Assembly: GCA_016218415.1 (NCBI GenBank)
Contig: JACRED010000042.1
Span: forward strand, 1-64,000
Source: Nitrosomonadales bacterium
Lineage (GTDB): Bacteria; Pseudomonadota; Gammaproteobacteria; Burkholderiales; Gallionellaceae
Length of the DNA stretch: 64,000 nucleotides
Direction: 5' to 3'
Below are positions 47,221 to 58,697 of this stretch, piece after piece. The translations under genes were made by a program, and so were the position numbers. The notes beneath the pieces were generated by a model that saw only the letters and a program-made list of their open reading frames with translations, made no database searches and was not told the origin of the DNA. Numbering within the stretch: the stretch's first letter is position 1; each line of letters starts with the position of its first letter.

Positions 47221-50085
47221 TCATGCCGGCGGGCGTTTCAGATTCCGTCCCGACACCATCAGCTTCCTGAATTCATCCGCCGGCAGCGGTTTGCTGAAGT
47301 AATAACCCTGCATCTCGTCGCAATCGAGTTCTTCCAGGAAGCGCAATTGTTCCGTGGTCTCCACGCCTTCGGCGATCACATTCAGGCTGAGGCTCTGTGC
47401 CATGCCGATCACCGCCTTGACGATTGCCGCGTCATCGTTGTCCACGGACAGGTCGCGCACGAAGGACTGGTCGATCTTGAGCACGTCGATCGGAAATTTC
47501 TTCAGGTGCGCAAGGCTGGAATAACCGGTCCCGAAATCGTCGATGGAGATTCTTGCGCCCAGTTCATGCATGCTTTGCAGCATGGCGGTGGTTTTTTCGG
47601 GGTTCGCCATCATCGCCGATTCGGTGATCTCGAATTCGAGCGCGCTGCCCGGCAGGCCGTTGCGGGTCAGCGCCGCAAAGATAACCCACATCAGGTCCCG
47701 CGCCAGAAATTGCAGCGGCGACAGGTTGACCGCCATCACGATATCGCGCAATCCCATTTCCCGCCATTCACGGGTCTGGCGGCATGCCTCGTTGATCACC
47801 CATTCCCCCAGCGGCACGATCATGCCGGTTTCTTCGGCGATAGGAATGAAGTCGGCCGGCGAGATCAATCCGTCATCCGGATGCTGCCAGCGCACCAGCG
47901 CCTCGACCGCGACGATCTCCCCGCTGCGCAAATCAACCTTGGGCTGGTAATGCAGCAGCAACTCGTTGTTCTTCAGCGCGTTGCGCAGCATGTTTTCCAG
48001 TCTGACGCGCTTGGCGATGGAGTTGTTCATTTCCTGGGTGAAGAAGCGGTAACGGTTGCGTCCGGCATCCTTGGCCTGGTACATCGCGGTGTCGGCGTTT
48101 CTGAGCAGCGTTTCGCTGTCGTGGCCATCCTGCGGATAGATGCTCACTCCCACGCTGGTGGTCACATGCATCGTATATCCCGCCAGTTCATATGGCGTGG
48201 CGACGTTCTCTATCAGCTTGTTGACGACCTGCACGATGTCGCCCAGGTCGTCCAGATTGGGCAGCATGATCACAAATTCGTCGCCGCCCTGGCGGCTGAC
48301 GGTATCGCTGCTGCGCACGCACTGCAGGATGCGCTGCGCCACTTCCTGCAACAGCAGGTCGCCGACATGATGGCCCAGCGTGTCGTTGACGTTCTTGAAT
48401 CGGTCCAGATCCATGAACAATAACGCCACCTTGGTCTGCTGTCGCCCGGCGTAGGTGATTGCCTGCTGCACGCGGTCCTGGAACACCATCCGGTTCGGCA
48501 GGCCGGTCAGCACATCGTGCTGGGCCAGGTAGGCCATGCGTTCCTCGGCCGCCTTGCGCTCGCTGATGTCCGACATCAGCGCGATATAGTGTGTCAGCTT
48601 GCCGGCGCTGTCGCGCAACGTGCTGATACTCAGCCATTCCGCATAGATCTCGCCATCCTTGCGCCGGTCCACCACCTCGCCCTGCCACTTGCCGTCGGTC
48701 TTGAGCGCCAGCCACATGTTCCGGTAAAAATCCTCGTCCATCAGCCCCGAGGCGAAGATGCGCGGATTTTTGCCTATCGCTTCTTCCGGGGTATAGCCGG
48801 TCACTTCGGTAAACGCGGGATTGACGGCCAGGATGTTGTTGTTCGCGTCGCTGATCAGGATGGCTTCGTTGGCATTGGCGAATACCTTTTCGAACAGGTG
48901 TATCTGCTCTTCGGCAAGCTTGCGGGCGGTGATGTCGATCTGTTCGGACAGAAAATGGGTGATGCCGCCCCGGTCGTCCAGTATCGGACTGATGCAGAGC
49001 TCCTCCCAATACAGCCTGCCGTGCTTGCTCCTGTTCAGCAGCTCGCCGCGCCATACCCGCCCCGACTTGATCGTGTTCCATAATGCTTCATAAACCTCCC
49101 TGGGCGTCTGTCCCGACTGGTGTACGCGCATGCTCTTCCCGATCACTTCTTCCGCCGCATATTCCGTGACCTTGCAGAAATGCGGGTTCACGTATTCGAT
49201 GATGCCGTCGGCGTCGGTGATGATGATGCTGTTCGGGCTTTGCTCCACGGCCAGCGAAAGTTTGCGGATCTGCGCGGAGGATTGCGCCATCTTGCGCACC
49301 ATGCCGTCGAACGCCAGGCCGAGCCGTCCTATCTCGTCCGGTCCGCCTATCCGGGTCAGGACATTCAGGTTGCCCTCGCCCACATGCTCTGCGGCATGCA
49401 GCAATCTCACCACGCGGCGCGTCAGGGTCCAGTGCAGCAGCAGGCCGATCAGCAGCGCCAGACTGGTGAAACTGATCAGCAGGCGCTGCATCTGCGCCCT
49501 GACATACAGGCGATGCGCGGCCAGCGGGGCGGTGACATCGGTGTATATGAGCAGCTTGCCGATCTTGTAGTGGCCCAATGCGGCGCCCGGCGCATCCAGG
49601 CGCACCGGTGCGGCGACCAGAATCGCGTTGCGTTCCCGGTAAACGGTTTGCTGGATGGTCATTTTGGCGGCGTTCGCCGTCGGGAGCGCTTCCAGCCAGG
49701 GCTGTGCGGAAAATTGCTGGGCCGCCTGCATCAGGTTCGACCCTGTCAATGACAGGCGGCTCGATGCGATGACCCGGTCCTGCTCGTCCGCCAGCAGCGC
49801 CACCAGCACTTCCGGCCTCAGGCTGAGTTCGGAAAAACTCTGTTGCAGCCGTTCCGTGAATCCCATGCGCATATCGCGTTCGAGGTTGGCCTGCAGGCGT
49901 TCGGCCATTTCCATCTGCTTGGCCCGGTATTCGCTGTAGACTTCGTCGTCCTCGTGCTGGATCTGCTGCCCGAACACATAAACCAGCATCAGCAGCACGA
50001 TCAGCACGATCAACAGCGGGATCAGCACGCGCAGCGAGAGGACTTTCTGGCTGATCTGGCCGGAAATGTGGCGCTGTTCAGTCAA
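47221..50085 (-). CDS. membrane HAMP-PAS-PAS-GGDEF-EAL c-di-GMP receptor
   Basis: The 954-residue protein starts at TTG (50083-50085) with AAGGGAG upstream. TM1 (VLIPLLIVLIVLLMLVYVF) and TM2 (LLISFTSLALLIGLLLHW) bracket a periplasmic sensor of about 160 residues. HAMP (about 225-275), two PAS domains (IEYVNPHFCKVTEYAAEEVI and ILAVNPAFTEVTGYTPEEAI) and GGDEF follow, with RSSDTVSRQGGDEF retaining the RxxD site. EAL has EALVRWQHP, NLSPLQF, EITES, IDDFGTGYSSL, LKIDQSF and AEGVET, all intact. It overlaps the binding-protein gene by eight bases, so the lipoprotein is its likely partner. Confidence 0.93.
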   Translation of the reverse strand: MTEQRHISGQISQKVLSLRVLIPLLIVLIVLLMLVYVFGQQIQHEDDEVYSEYRAKQMEMAERLQANLERDMRMGFTERLQQSFSELSLRPEVLVALLADEQDRVIASSRLSLTGSNLMQAAQQFSAQPWLEALPTANAAKMTIQQTVYRERNAILVAAPVRLDAPGAALGHYKIGKLLIYTDVTAPLAAHRLYVRAQMQRLLISFTSLALLIGLLLHWTLTRRVVRLLHAAEHVGEGNLNVLTRIGGPDEIGRLGLAFDGMVRKMAQSSAQIRKLSLAVEQSPNSIIITDADGIIEYVNPHFCKVTEYAAEEVIGKSMRVHQSGQTPREVYEALWNTIKSGRVWRGELLNRSKHGRLYWEELCISPILDDRGGITHFLSEQIDITARKLAEEQIHLFEKVFANANEAILISDANNNILAVNPAFTEVTGYTPEEAIGKNPRIFASGLMDEDFYRNMWLALKTDGKWQGEVVDRRKDGEIYAEWLSISTLRDSAGKLTHYIALMSDISERKAAEERMAYLAQHDVLTGLPNRMVFQDRVQQAITYAGRQQTKVALLFMDLDRFKNVNDTLGHHVGDLLLQEVAQRILQCVRSSDTVSRQGGDEFVIMLPNLDDLGDIVQVVNKLIENVATPYELAGYTMHVTTSVGVSIYPQDGHDSETLLRNADTAMYQAKDAGRNRYRFFTQEMNNSIAKRVRLENMLRNALKNNELLLHYQPKVDLRSGEIVAVEALVRWQHPDDGLISPADFIPIAEETGMIVPLGEWVINEACRQTREWREMGLRDIVMAVNLSPLQFLARDLMWVIFAALTRNGLPGSALEFEITESAMMANPEKTTAMLQSMHELGARISIDDFGTGYSSLAHLKKFPIDVLKIDQSFVRDLSVDNDDAAIVKAVIGMAQSLSLNVIAEGVETTEQLRFLEELDCDEMQGYYFSKPLPADEFRKLMVSGRNLKRPPA

Positions 50086-51052
50086 GTCTGCTCCCTTCGA
50101 TCAGGCGCGGATTGATCAATTGCGACAGGTCATCGCTGCCGGTGGTCAGCCCGTTCTCTTTCAGGATGCGTTGAATCTCATTGCCCGTTGCCAGCAGCGG
50201 GGGAGGGTTGCCGGCAAGCTGCTGGAGGTTTTTTTGTTTGTCGAGCAGGGTCAGGCCGTTCATTGTCGCAGCGATCTCCGCCACCGATGCCTGTTCGCGC
50301 TTGGCGATGATAGGGTAGGTGCGCACCTGGTCGCGCTGGATCACGCTCAGGGCGCGAAACCAGGCGCGGATGAATTCATGCAATTGGCTCTGGTGTGCCT
50401 TGGCATCCGCCGCGCGCACCACCAGCGTATCCACGATCTTGCCCGGGATCAGGGTGCTGTCGAACAGCACCTCGGCGCCCTCGCGCCGCAAATCGCCGGC
50501 TGCCAGCCCGAAGGTGACAACCGCATCCACTGCGCCCGTGCGGAAAGCCTGCACCTGCTCATCCAGCGGCAGCGAGATGATTTTGATGTCCCGGCCGGAA
50601 AGCTGCGCCTCGTGCAATATCAGGCTCAGGAAATAGGCGCCTAGCGCGGTCTTTTCCACGCCGATGCGCTTGCCCTTGAGCTGGCCCAGGTTCTTGATGC
50701 TGCGCCGCGCCATCAGCATGTCCGCGCCGTTGGAAAAGTCGGTCACCAGGAACACCTGCAGATCGGGGATGTCGTGCCGCAGTTCCAGCGCTTCGTCCAG
50801 CGTCAACCCGGCGATGTTCAATTGCCCGTTGCGGAAGGCGCGCAGCACTTCGGTGGTGTTGGTGAATTCGGCCAGGTGAACCCGGTCTCCTTTCAGATAG
50901 CCCAGTTCGCGCGCGACGTATGCGGGTTCGTATCCCGGCCAGATCACCGCGCCGAACACCAGAGGTTCGACGTACTGGTCTTCACATGCTGCCAGCGTCA
51001 GCAACAGGAATAAACAACAGAATTTTTTCACCGCGTGTGCCTTGCATGACAT
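50078..51052 (-). CDS. periplasmic substrate-binding lipoprotein (NMT1/TauA-like)
   Basis: The protein resembles the type II binding proteins of nitrate/taurine/thiamine-precursor ABC systems: PLVFGAVIWPGYEPAYVAREL, FTNTTEVLRAFRNGQLNIAG, GKRIGVEKTALGAYFLSL, RTGAVDAVVTFG. The lipobox is LAAC close to the start. The ATG at 51052 gives 324 residues; a GTG at 51031 giving VKKFCCLFLLLTLAAC is an equally good lipoprotein start. No ABC permease or ATPase is nearby. Instead the gene overlaps a membrane GGDEF-EAL receptor by eight bases, so a sensing rather than transport role is inferred. Confidence 0.85.
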   Translation of the reverse strand: MSCKAHAVKKFCCLFLLLTLAACEDQYVEPLVFGAVIWPGYEPAYVARELGYLKGDRVHLAEFTNTTEVLRAFRNGQLNIAGLTLDEALELRHDIPDLQVFLVTDFSNGADMLMARRSIKNLGQLKGKRIGVEKTALGAYFLSLILHEAQLSGRDIKIISLPLDEQVQAFRTGAVDAVVTFGLAAGDLRREGAEVLFDSTLIPGKIVDTLVVRAADAKAHQSQLHEFIRAWFRALSVIQRDQVRTYPIIAKREQASVAEIAATMNGLTLLDKQKNLQQLAGNPPPLLATGNEIQRILKENGLTTGSDDLSQLINPRLIEGSRLD

Positions 51053-51072
51053 GACCGGACTATGCCACAACG

Positions 51073-52122
51073 TCAGGCCAGCGGCAATTCCGCGTTGCTC
51101 ATTCCGATCGCGGAAACCTCGTCCAGCGCCCTGAGGAAATGATGCTGCTCGCGCAACTGCGCCAGCGATTCCGCATGGGATTTGCCGCGCATCTGGGCGA
51201 GGCGGGCGCGGCTGGTGGCGGGCATTTCCCAGTGCAGTCCCCGCAGCAATTCGTCCGCTGATTCCGGCTTGTTGCACACCAGCACCATATCGCACCCGGC
51301 GTGCAGCGCGGCTTCGGCGCGCTGCACGATGCCGCCCGCGACGGTCGCGCCTTCCATGCTCAGGTCGTCGCTGAAGATGCAGCCCTCGAAACCCAGTTGC
51401 CCGCGCAGGATGTTCTTCAGCCAGACCGGCGAGAATCCCGCCGGACGGCTGTCCACCTTCGGATAGATCACATGCGCCGGCATCACTGCGGTCAGGCCGT
51501 AATCCACCATCTGCCGGAACGGGATCAGGTCCGCCATCTCGATGTCGACGAACTCGCGTTCGTCCACCGGGATGTCCAGATGCGAATCGGCCCGCACATA
51601 GCCGTGGCCGGGGAAGTGTTTGCCTACGGCGGGCATTCCGCCCAGTTTGAGTCCGATCAGCAGGCTGTGCGCCAGCTCGGCAATCGCCTGCGGGTCGCTG
51701 TGGAAGGCGCGGTCGCCGATCACGCTGCTCTGCCCGTAATCCATATCCAGCACCGGTGTGAAGCTGAAGTCCACGCCGCAGGCGCGCAGTTCGGCGGCCA
51801 GCACATAGCCCGCCTGCTGCGCCAGATGACGCGCGCGCTGCGGGTGCGCGTCCCATATTTTGCCGAGTTCGCGCATCGGGGGGATCCTGGTGAAGCCGTC
51901 GCGGAAGCGTTGCACCCGTCCGCCCTCGTGGTCCACCGCGATCAGCAGCGGCGGGGTATGCAGCGCGTGGATCGCGGCGGTGAGTTCGGCCAGCTGGCCG
52001 GGCGATTCGTAATTGCGCTTGAACAGGATCACCCCGCCGACCAGCGGATGGCGCAGCCGCGCTTCATCTTCGGTGGTCAGTGTCGTTCCTGCTACATCCA
52101 GCATTACGGGGCCTAGTCCCAT
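51073..52122 (-). CDS. nagZ: beta-N-acetylhexosaminidase NagZ
   Basis: The 349-residue family GH3 enzyme removes N-acetylglucosamine from anhydro-muropeptides in cell-wall recycling. [38 protein letters not shown] (His of the catalytic loop) and [10 protein letters not shown] (Asp nucleophile) are intact and in order. AGGAG lies five bases before the ATG at 52122. The length matches single-domain cytosolic NagZ. It follows acpS by 61 bp. Confidence 0.95.
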   Translation of the reverse strand: MGLGPVMLDVAGTTLTTEDEARLRHPLVGGVILFKRNYESPGQLAELTAAIHALHTPPLLIAVDHEGGRVQRFRDGFTRIPPMRELGKIWDAHPQRARHLAQQAGYVLAAELRACGVDFSFTPVLDMDYGQSSVIGDRAFHSDPQAIAELAHSLLIGLKLGGMPAVGKHFPGHGYVRADSHLDIPVDEREFVDIEMADLIPFRQMVDYGLTAVMPAHVIYPKVDSRPAGFSPVWLKNILRGQLGFEGCIFSDDLSMEGATVAGGIVQRAEAALHAGCDMVLVCNKPESADELLRGLHWEMPATSRARLAQMRGKSHAESLAQLREQHHFLRALDEVSAIGMSNAELPLA

Positions 52123-52139
52123 ACTATCTCCTGATTAAA

Positions 52140-52178
52140 AGGAGAGTGGGGAGTGGAAAAACCCACTTCCCACTCCCT
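52140..52178. repeat. palindrome in the nagZ-acpS gap
   Basis: A GGAGAGTGGGGAGTGG arm near 52140 faces a CCCACTTCCCACTCCC arm ending near 52178. In the leftward transcript the hairpin is followed by TTTTAAT, so it may weakly attenuate before nagZ. Confidence 0.5.
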
Positions 52179-52183
52179 ATTCC

Positions 52184-52567
52184 CTACATATTGCTTTCCA
52201 GCACGACGAACGCGACGATCATGCTGCGTTCGTCGCTGATTGAAAGGTGGTGGCCGTTGATGCCCAGTTGCGCCAGATGGGCGCGCAGCGTTTCGTCGAA
52301 CATCAGCACCGGTTTGCCGAGCCCGTCGTGGATGGTGCTGATGCGGCGCAGGCTGACCGGCTCGCGCAGGCCGCTGCCGACCGCTTTGGCGAACGCTTCC
52401 TTGGCGGCGAAACGTTTGGCCAGGAAGCGCGCCGGATGCGCATGCGGCTCAAATTCCGACAATTCGTGCTCGCTTAGAATGCGCGCCGCGAAGTGTTCGC
52501 CGTAACGCGCCCACAGCGCTTCGATGCGGGCGTATTCGACGATGTCGGTTCCGATGCCGAAGATCAT
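52184..52567 (-). CDS. acpS: holo-[acyl-carrier-protein] synthase
   Basis: The 127-residue enzyme transfers 4'-phosphopantetheine from CoA to ACP. MIFGIGTDIVEYARIE contains the metal-binding Asp, RFLAKRFAAKEAFAKAVGSG is the family signature with the second acidic residue, and HLSISDERSMIVAFVVLE closes the fold. Length is standard. It follows pdxJ by 3 bp, the common pdxJ-acpS pair. Its ribosome site is drawn from the small palindrome at 52573-52592. Confidence 0.95.
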   Translation of the reverse strand: MIFGIGTDIVEYARIEALWARYGEHFAARILSEHELSEFEPHAHPARFLAKRFAAKEAFAKAVGSGLREPVSLRRISTIHDGLGKPVLMFDETLRAHLAQLGINGHHLSISDERSMIVAFVVLESNM

Positions 52568-52570
52568 CTG

Positions 52571-53305
52571 TCATTCCCGCGACGGCGGGAATCCGGCAAT
52601 TAACAAGGCTTTCATTTTTTTTACCGCAGCCTCCAGCCCGATGAACAGCGATTCGGCGACGATCGCGTGGCCGATGTTGAGCTCGACGATATTGGGTATC
52701 GCGACGATGTCCTGCACATTGTGGTAGTTCAGGCCGTGCCCGGCATTGACCTGCAAACCCTGTGTGTGGGCATGGGCTGCGGCGGCGCGGATGCGCTCGA
52801 GTTCGTGTTCGCGCTCCGGCACGCTGTCCGCATCGGCGTATTTTCCGGTGTGCAGCTCGATCACCGGCGCGCCGCTATGGAGCGCCGCGTCGATCTGTTT
52901 TTTGTCCGGGTCGATGAACAGCGACACGCGTATGCCCGCCGCCGCGCAACGCTCGCAGGCCGATTTGATATTGTCGAAATAGCGCAGCACGTCCAGCCCG
53001 CCCTCGGTGGTCAGCTCTTCGCGGCGTTCCGGCACGAGACAGATGTCGTGCGGTTTGATGCGCAGCGCGTTGGCGATCATTTCTTCGGTGACGGCGCATT
53101 CCAGATTCATTCGCGTTTGCAGCATGTCGCGCAGGATCTCGACATCGCGATCCTGGATGTGGCGGCGGTCTTCGCGCAGATGCAGCGTGATCGCGTCGGC
53201 GCCGGCTTCCTCGCAGATCAGCGCGGCGCGCACCACGTTCGGGTAACGTGAGCCGCGCGCCTGGCGCAGCGTGGCGATGTGGTCGATGTTCAGTCCGAGC
53301 TTCAT
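52571..53305 (-). CDS. pdxJ: pyridoxine 5'-phosphate synthase PdxJ
   Basis: The 244-residue enzyme condenses deoxyxylulose phosphate with 3-amino-2-oxopropyl phosphate to form vitamin B6. [16 protein letters not shown] at the start, [60 protein letters not shown] and [12 protein letters not shown] are all present. The ATG overlaps the recO stop by four bases. The last residues (GFPPSRE) are encoded by a small palindromic repeat, so the natural C-terminus has been replaced or extended. Confidence 0.96.
   Translation of the reverse strand: MKLGLNIDHIATLRQARGSRYPNVVRAALICEEAGADAITLHLREDRRHIQDRDVEILRDMLQTRMNLECAVTEEMIANALRIKPHDICLVPERREELTTEGGLDVLRYFDNIKSACERCAAAGIRVSLFIDPDKKQIDAALHSGAPVIELHTGKYADADSVPEREHELERIRAAAAHAHTQGLQVNAGHGLNYHNVQDIVAIPNIVELNIGHAIVAESLFIGLEAAVKKMKALLIAGFPPSRE
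52573..52592. repeat. small palindrome at the pdxJ 3' end
   Basis: ATTCCCGC-GAC-GGCGGGAAT resembles the dRS3-like dispersed repeats (ATTCCC, eight bases, GGGAAT) described in Neisseria. It is translated at the end of pdxJ and sits directly before acpS. Confidence 0.6.
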
Positions 53306-54042
53306 AGTTTTTGCATGTCCTTAATCAATTCGCGCGTGTGCAGTATCTTGCCGCCGAGATGGTGGTTCAGCAGCACGCGCATCAGCTGTTTGCTCTGTTG
53401 CGCGGTGACCGGGTCGGCATAATCGTCCGCCGCCATGTCGAGCAGCGTCTTGCCCGTTACCGGCACACCCGCCCTGAAATCGTCGACGCCATCGCCGTCG
53501 TCCGGCACGGCACCGTGTTCCACGGCGTAACGATAGCAGAGTTCGGCCTGTATGGCTTGACCGTTGCCCGCCTCGCGCTCCAGTGTCAGCGCGTAACCGA
53601 GCTCCTGCAACAGGTGCTTTTCAAAGCAGCGTAGCGTGGCGGCGTGGTCGGTTTCCTGGGCCAGGCGGAGCAGGGTGGCGCGGTAGTAGTCGAACAAATG
53701 ATCGTGCGGGTCGTCGCGCGCCAGCAGGTTGACCAGCAGCTCGTTCAGGTAGAAGCCGCACATCAGCGCCGTGCCCTGCAGATAGGGTTGCCCGCCTTGC
53801 CATTCCGCGCTGTGCAGCGTGCGCACCTCGCCCTTGCCGAACCACGAGAGCAGCAGCGGCTGGAAATTCATCAGCAGGCCGCGCAGCGCCGATCTGGGAC
53901 GCCGCGCGCCGCGCGCGACGATGGCAAGCCGCCCGTGGTGGCGGCTGAACACATCGAGTATCAGGCTGGTCTCGCGGAACGGATAGCTGTGGATCACGAA
54001 CGCCGGCTCGTCCTGGTGTCTGTTGCGGTTTGTGGCGTTCAT
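53302..54042 (-). CDS. recO: DNA repair protein RecO
   Basis: The 246-residue protein assists RecR in loading RecA on single-stranded DNA. The N-terminal OB-fold reads [21 protein letters not shown] (in two parts) and [32 protein letters not shown] and the helical C-terminal [15 protein letters not shown] are typical. No zinc-finger Cys set is seen, as in many proteobacterial RecO. The gene is translationally coupled to pdxJ. The ribosome site is weak. Confidence 0.93.
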   Translation of the reverse strand: MNATNRNRHQDEPAFVIHSYPFRETSLILDVFSRHHGRLAIVARGARRPRSALRGLLMNFQPLLLSWFGKGEVRTLHSAEWQGGQPYLQGTALMCGFYLNELLVNLLARDDPHDHLFDYYRATLLRLAQETDHAATLRCFEKHLLQELGYALTLEREAGNGQAIQAELCYRYAVEHGAVPDDGDGVDDFRAGVPVTGKTLLDMAADDYADPVTAQQSKQLMRVLLNHHLGGKILHTRELIKDMQKL

Positions 54043-54150
54043 TTCGAATCTTTAAACATGGATTACTGGGTGCTGACCGGGCTGGCGCTGCGTATTTTGC
54101 CGGATTATAAAGGGAAGGATGAGGGTAAGCGGGGAAGTTTGCGACGGGAA

Positions 54151-54179
54151 AATAAAACGGGGCGGATGTCCGCCCCGTT
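54151..54179 (-). terminator. rho-independent terminator of hppA
   Basis: On the minus strand AACGGGGCGGA pairs with TCCGCCCCGTT across a two-base loop (54156-54179), followed by TTATTTT. It lies about 20 bp beyond the hppA stop. Confidence 0.8.
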
Positions 54180-54199
54180 GTTTGGCCTGCCTTCGGTGG

Positions 54200-56236
54200 T
54201 TAAAGCAGCGGCACGATCATCAGCGCGACGATGTTGATGATCTTGATCAGCGGGTTCACCGCAGGCCCGGCGGTGTCCTTGTAGGGATCGCCCACGGTAT
54301 CGCCGGTCACGGCGGCCTTGTGCGCTTCGGAACCCTTGCCGCCATAGTTGCCTTCCTCGATGTATTTCTTCGCGTTGTCCCAGGCGCCGCCGCCGGTGGT
54401 CATCGAGATCGCGACGAAGATGCCGGTGATGATGGTGCCGACCAGCACGCCGCCCAGCGCCTGCGGACCGAGCAGCAGGCCGACGACCAGCGGCACCGCG
54501 ACCGGCAGCAGCGAGGGGACGATCATTTCGCGGATTGCGGCCTTGGTCAGCATGTCCACGCAGGTGCCGTATTCCGGCTTGCCGGTGCCTTCCATGATGC
54601 CGGGGATATCCTTGAACTGGCGGCGCACTTCGACGACCACGCTGCCGGCGGCGCGTCCGACCGCTTCCATGCCCATTGCGGCGAACAGGTAGGGCACCAT
54701 GCCGCCGATGAACAGGCCGATGATGACCATGTGGTTGGACAGGTCGAAGGTCAGCGCCGGGCCGCCGTGGGTGGCGAGGGCATGGGTGTAGTCGGCGAAG
54801 AGAACTAAAGCAGCCAACCCGGCGGAGCCGATCGCGTAACCCTTGGTCACGGCCTTGGTGGTGTTGCCCACTGCATCGAGCGGGTCGGTGATGTTGCGGA
54901 TATTGTCCGGCAGGCCGGCCATCTCGGCGATGCCGCCGGCGTTGTCGGTGATCGGTCCGTAGGCGTCCAATGCGACGATGATGCCGGCCATGGATAACAT
55001 CGAGGTCGCGGCAATCGCGATGCCATACAGTCCGCCCAGTTCGTAGGCGCCCCAGATCGACAGGCACACCGCGATTACCGGCAGGGCGGTGGACTTCATC
55101 GATACACCGAGTCCGGCGATGATGTTGGTGCCGTGACCGGTGGTGGAGGCCTGCGCGATGTGGCGCACCGGGCCGTATTCGGTGGCGGTGTAATACTCGG
55201 TGATCCACACCATCGCGGCGGTCAGCGCGAGGCCGATCAGCGAGGCCAGATACAGGTTCATAGACGACACGAGATTCCCGTCTATCATCACGCCTTCACC
55301 GAGTATCCAGGTGGTGACCGGATAGAAGGAGATTACGGCAAGCACGCCCGAGACGATCAGGCCGCGGTATAGCGCGTTCATGATCTTGCCGCCCTCGCGG
55401 GTGTTGACGAAGAAGGTGCCGACGATGGAGGCGATGATGGACACGCCGCCCAGCACCAGCGGATAGATCACCGCTTCGGGACTGCCTGTGATCAGCAATC
55501 CGCCCAGCACCATGGTCGCGATGATGGTCACCGCATAGGTCTCGAACAGGTCGGCGGCCATGCCCGCGCAGTCGCCGACGTTGTCGCCGACGTTGTCGGC
55601 GATCACCGCCGGGTTGCGAGGATCGTCCTCGGGGATGCCGGCCTCGACCTTGCCGACCAGATCGGCGCCCACATCCGCGCCCTTGGTAAAGATACCGCCG
55701 CCGAGACGGGCGAAGATCGAGATCAGCGAACTGCCGAATGCGAGGCCGACCAGCGCATGGGTCGCCTCGGCGGTCTCGTTGCCCAGCACCAGCGTGAGGA
55801 AGGTGTAGTAGCCGGCGACACCGAGCAGGCCCAGGCCTACCACCAGCAGGCCGGTGATCGCGCCGCCCTTGAACGCGACGTTCAGCGCGGCGTTCAGGCC
55901 GTCATGGGCTGCCTGCGCGGTGCGGATGTTGGCGCGCACCGAGACGTTCATGCCGATGTAGCCGGTCAGGCCGGACAGCACCGCGCCGAGCGCGAAACCG
56001 ACCGCCGTCTGCCAGCCCAGCGCGACGAAGATCGCGATCAGCAATATCGCGCCGACGATGGCGATGGTGGTGTATTGCCGGTTCAGGTAGGCCTGCGCGC
56101 CTTCCTGCACCGCTGCGGCGATCTCCCGCATCCGGTCGTTGCCGGTAGGCAAACCCAATATCCACTTGATTGAGAACGCGCCATACAGGATTGCGGCTAT
56201 GGCGCAGAGTAGTGCGAAGACGAGACCAGCTGACAT
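54200..56236 (-). CDS. hppA: membrane-bound proton-pumping pyrophosphatase
   Basis: The 678-residue pump hydrolyses pyrophosphate and moves H+ across the membrane. Some 16 hydrophobic helices are visible. [20 protein letters not shown] and [19 protein letters not shown] are the pyrophosphate/Mg loops. [19 protein letters not shown] and [20 protein letters not shown] [17 protein letters not shown] complete them. [17 protein letters not shown] has Lys at the position that is Ala in K+-dependent enzymes, so this should be the K+-independent type. GGAGGG precedes the ATG at 56236. Confidence 0.96.
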   Translation of the reverse strand: MSAGLVFALLCAIAAILYGAFSIKWILGLPTGNDRMREIAAAVQEGAQAYLNRQYTTIAIVGAILLIAIFVALGWQTAVGFALGAVLSGLTGYIGMNVSVRANIRTAQAAHDGLNAALNVAFKGGAITGLLVVGLGLLGVAGYYTFLTLVLGNETAEATHALVGLAFGSSLISIFARLGGGIFTKGADVGADLVGKVEAGIPEDDPRNPAVIADNVGDNVGDCAGMAADLFETYAVTIIATMVLGGLLITGSPEAVIYPLVLGGVSIIASIVGTFFVNTREGGKIMNALYRGLIVSGVLAVISFYPVTTWILGEGVMIDGNLVSSMNLYLASLIGLALTAAMVWITEYYTATEYGPVRHIAQASTTGHGTNIIAGLGVSMKSTALPVIAVCLSIWGAYELGGLYGIAIAATSMLSMAGIIVALDAYGPITDNAGGIAEMAGLPDNIRNITDPLDAVGNTTKAVTKGYAIGSAGLAALVLFADYTHALATHGGPALTFDLSNHMVIIGLFIGGMVPYLFAAMGMEAVGRAAGSVVVEVRRQFKDIPGIMEGTGKPEYGTCVDMLTKAAIREMIVPSLLPVAVPLVVGLLLGPQALGGVLVGTIITGIFVAISMTTGGGAWDNAKKYIEEGNYGGKGSEAHKAAVTGDTVGDPYKDTAGPAVNPLIKIINIVALMIVPLL

Positions 56237-56666
56237 AATTACCCTCCCTGAAAGATGAAGCAATCAAACGTCCTGATACACGATACATACTCGACATGCT
56301 TGCTGAAACGCACTGGCTCCGTTTCAGGCCATTAGCATACTGCGGATTTCCGGCAAGGGCATGATAATTTTCATGGGTTGCCGGTTGGGTGGGCGTTCCT
56401 GTCCGGGAGAGAGTGATATACGAGTTGATCTTTATGCGCGCGCGGTGTACGCGCCAACAGGTTGCGCCTCCATTCTGGGGGGCAGGCAATATCCGTCGGG
56501 GAAGGGTTTTCGCGCAAAGACGCAAAGGCGCGAAGAAGAACGGGAATTCGAAAAGCTTTGCGTTCCAGTTTAATGGGGCAATGAAATGTATCCCGCGAGG
56601 GTGAGATTTTGATTTTCTTCGCGTTCTTGGCGTCTTTGCGCGAGTATTGTTTTCGCTTTCGGCGCG
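56237..56666. other. 430-bp intergenic region with an inverted repeat
   Basis: No gene is supported. The left half should hold the hppA promoter, but no convincing boxes were found. The right half is the inverted repeat 56508-56645. Confidence 0.6.
56508..56645. repeat. inverted repeat of the CGCGCAAAGACGC family
   Basis: TTTTCGCGCAAAGACGCAAA begins the left arm (56508-56538). The right arm (56615-56645) is its imperfect reverse complement. A related copy lies at 59719-59790. Confidence 0.7.
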
Positions 56667-58508
<1,842 letters not shown>

Positions 58509-58512
<4 letters not shown>

Positions 58513-58697
58513 CGCAGTGCTTCGACTTCTTCGGCGCTGAGTTTGCGGGCTTCGTCGGCCAGCATCACCGGGATATCGTCCTCTATTTTGAAGGCCAAGC
58601 GGTCGGCCTTGCAGATCAATTCCTGCGCGGCCTTCTGGTAAACCAGCGGGGATTTGCACAGCGGACAGACGAGGATATCAAGCAGTTTGGCGTCCAT
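58509..58697 (-). CDS. ycaR: Trm112-family small protein (YcaR-like)
   Basis: The 62-residue protein begins [18 protein letters not shown] with the CPxCK Cys pair and has [20 protein letters not shown], the pattern of the UPF0434/Trm112 family. The second pair of zinc Cys is absent except for the lone Cys in ICKAD, as usual for bacterial forms. It overlaps lpxK by 20 bp upstream and kdsB by 4 bp downstream. In bacteria its function is not settled; the cluster suggests a link to LPS synthesis. Confidence 0.92.

Noticed and set aside
51053-51856. Open frame continuing upstream of the binding-protein gene through nagZ
   Set aside because: It is an out-of-frame reading of nagZ; the lipoprotein signal starts at or after 51052.
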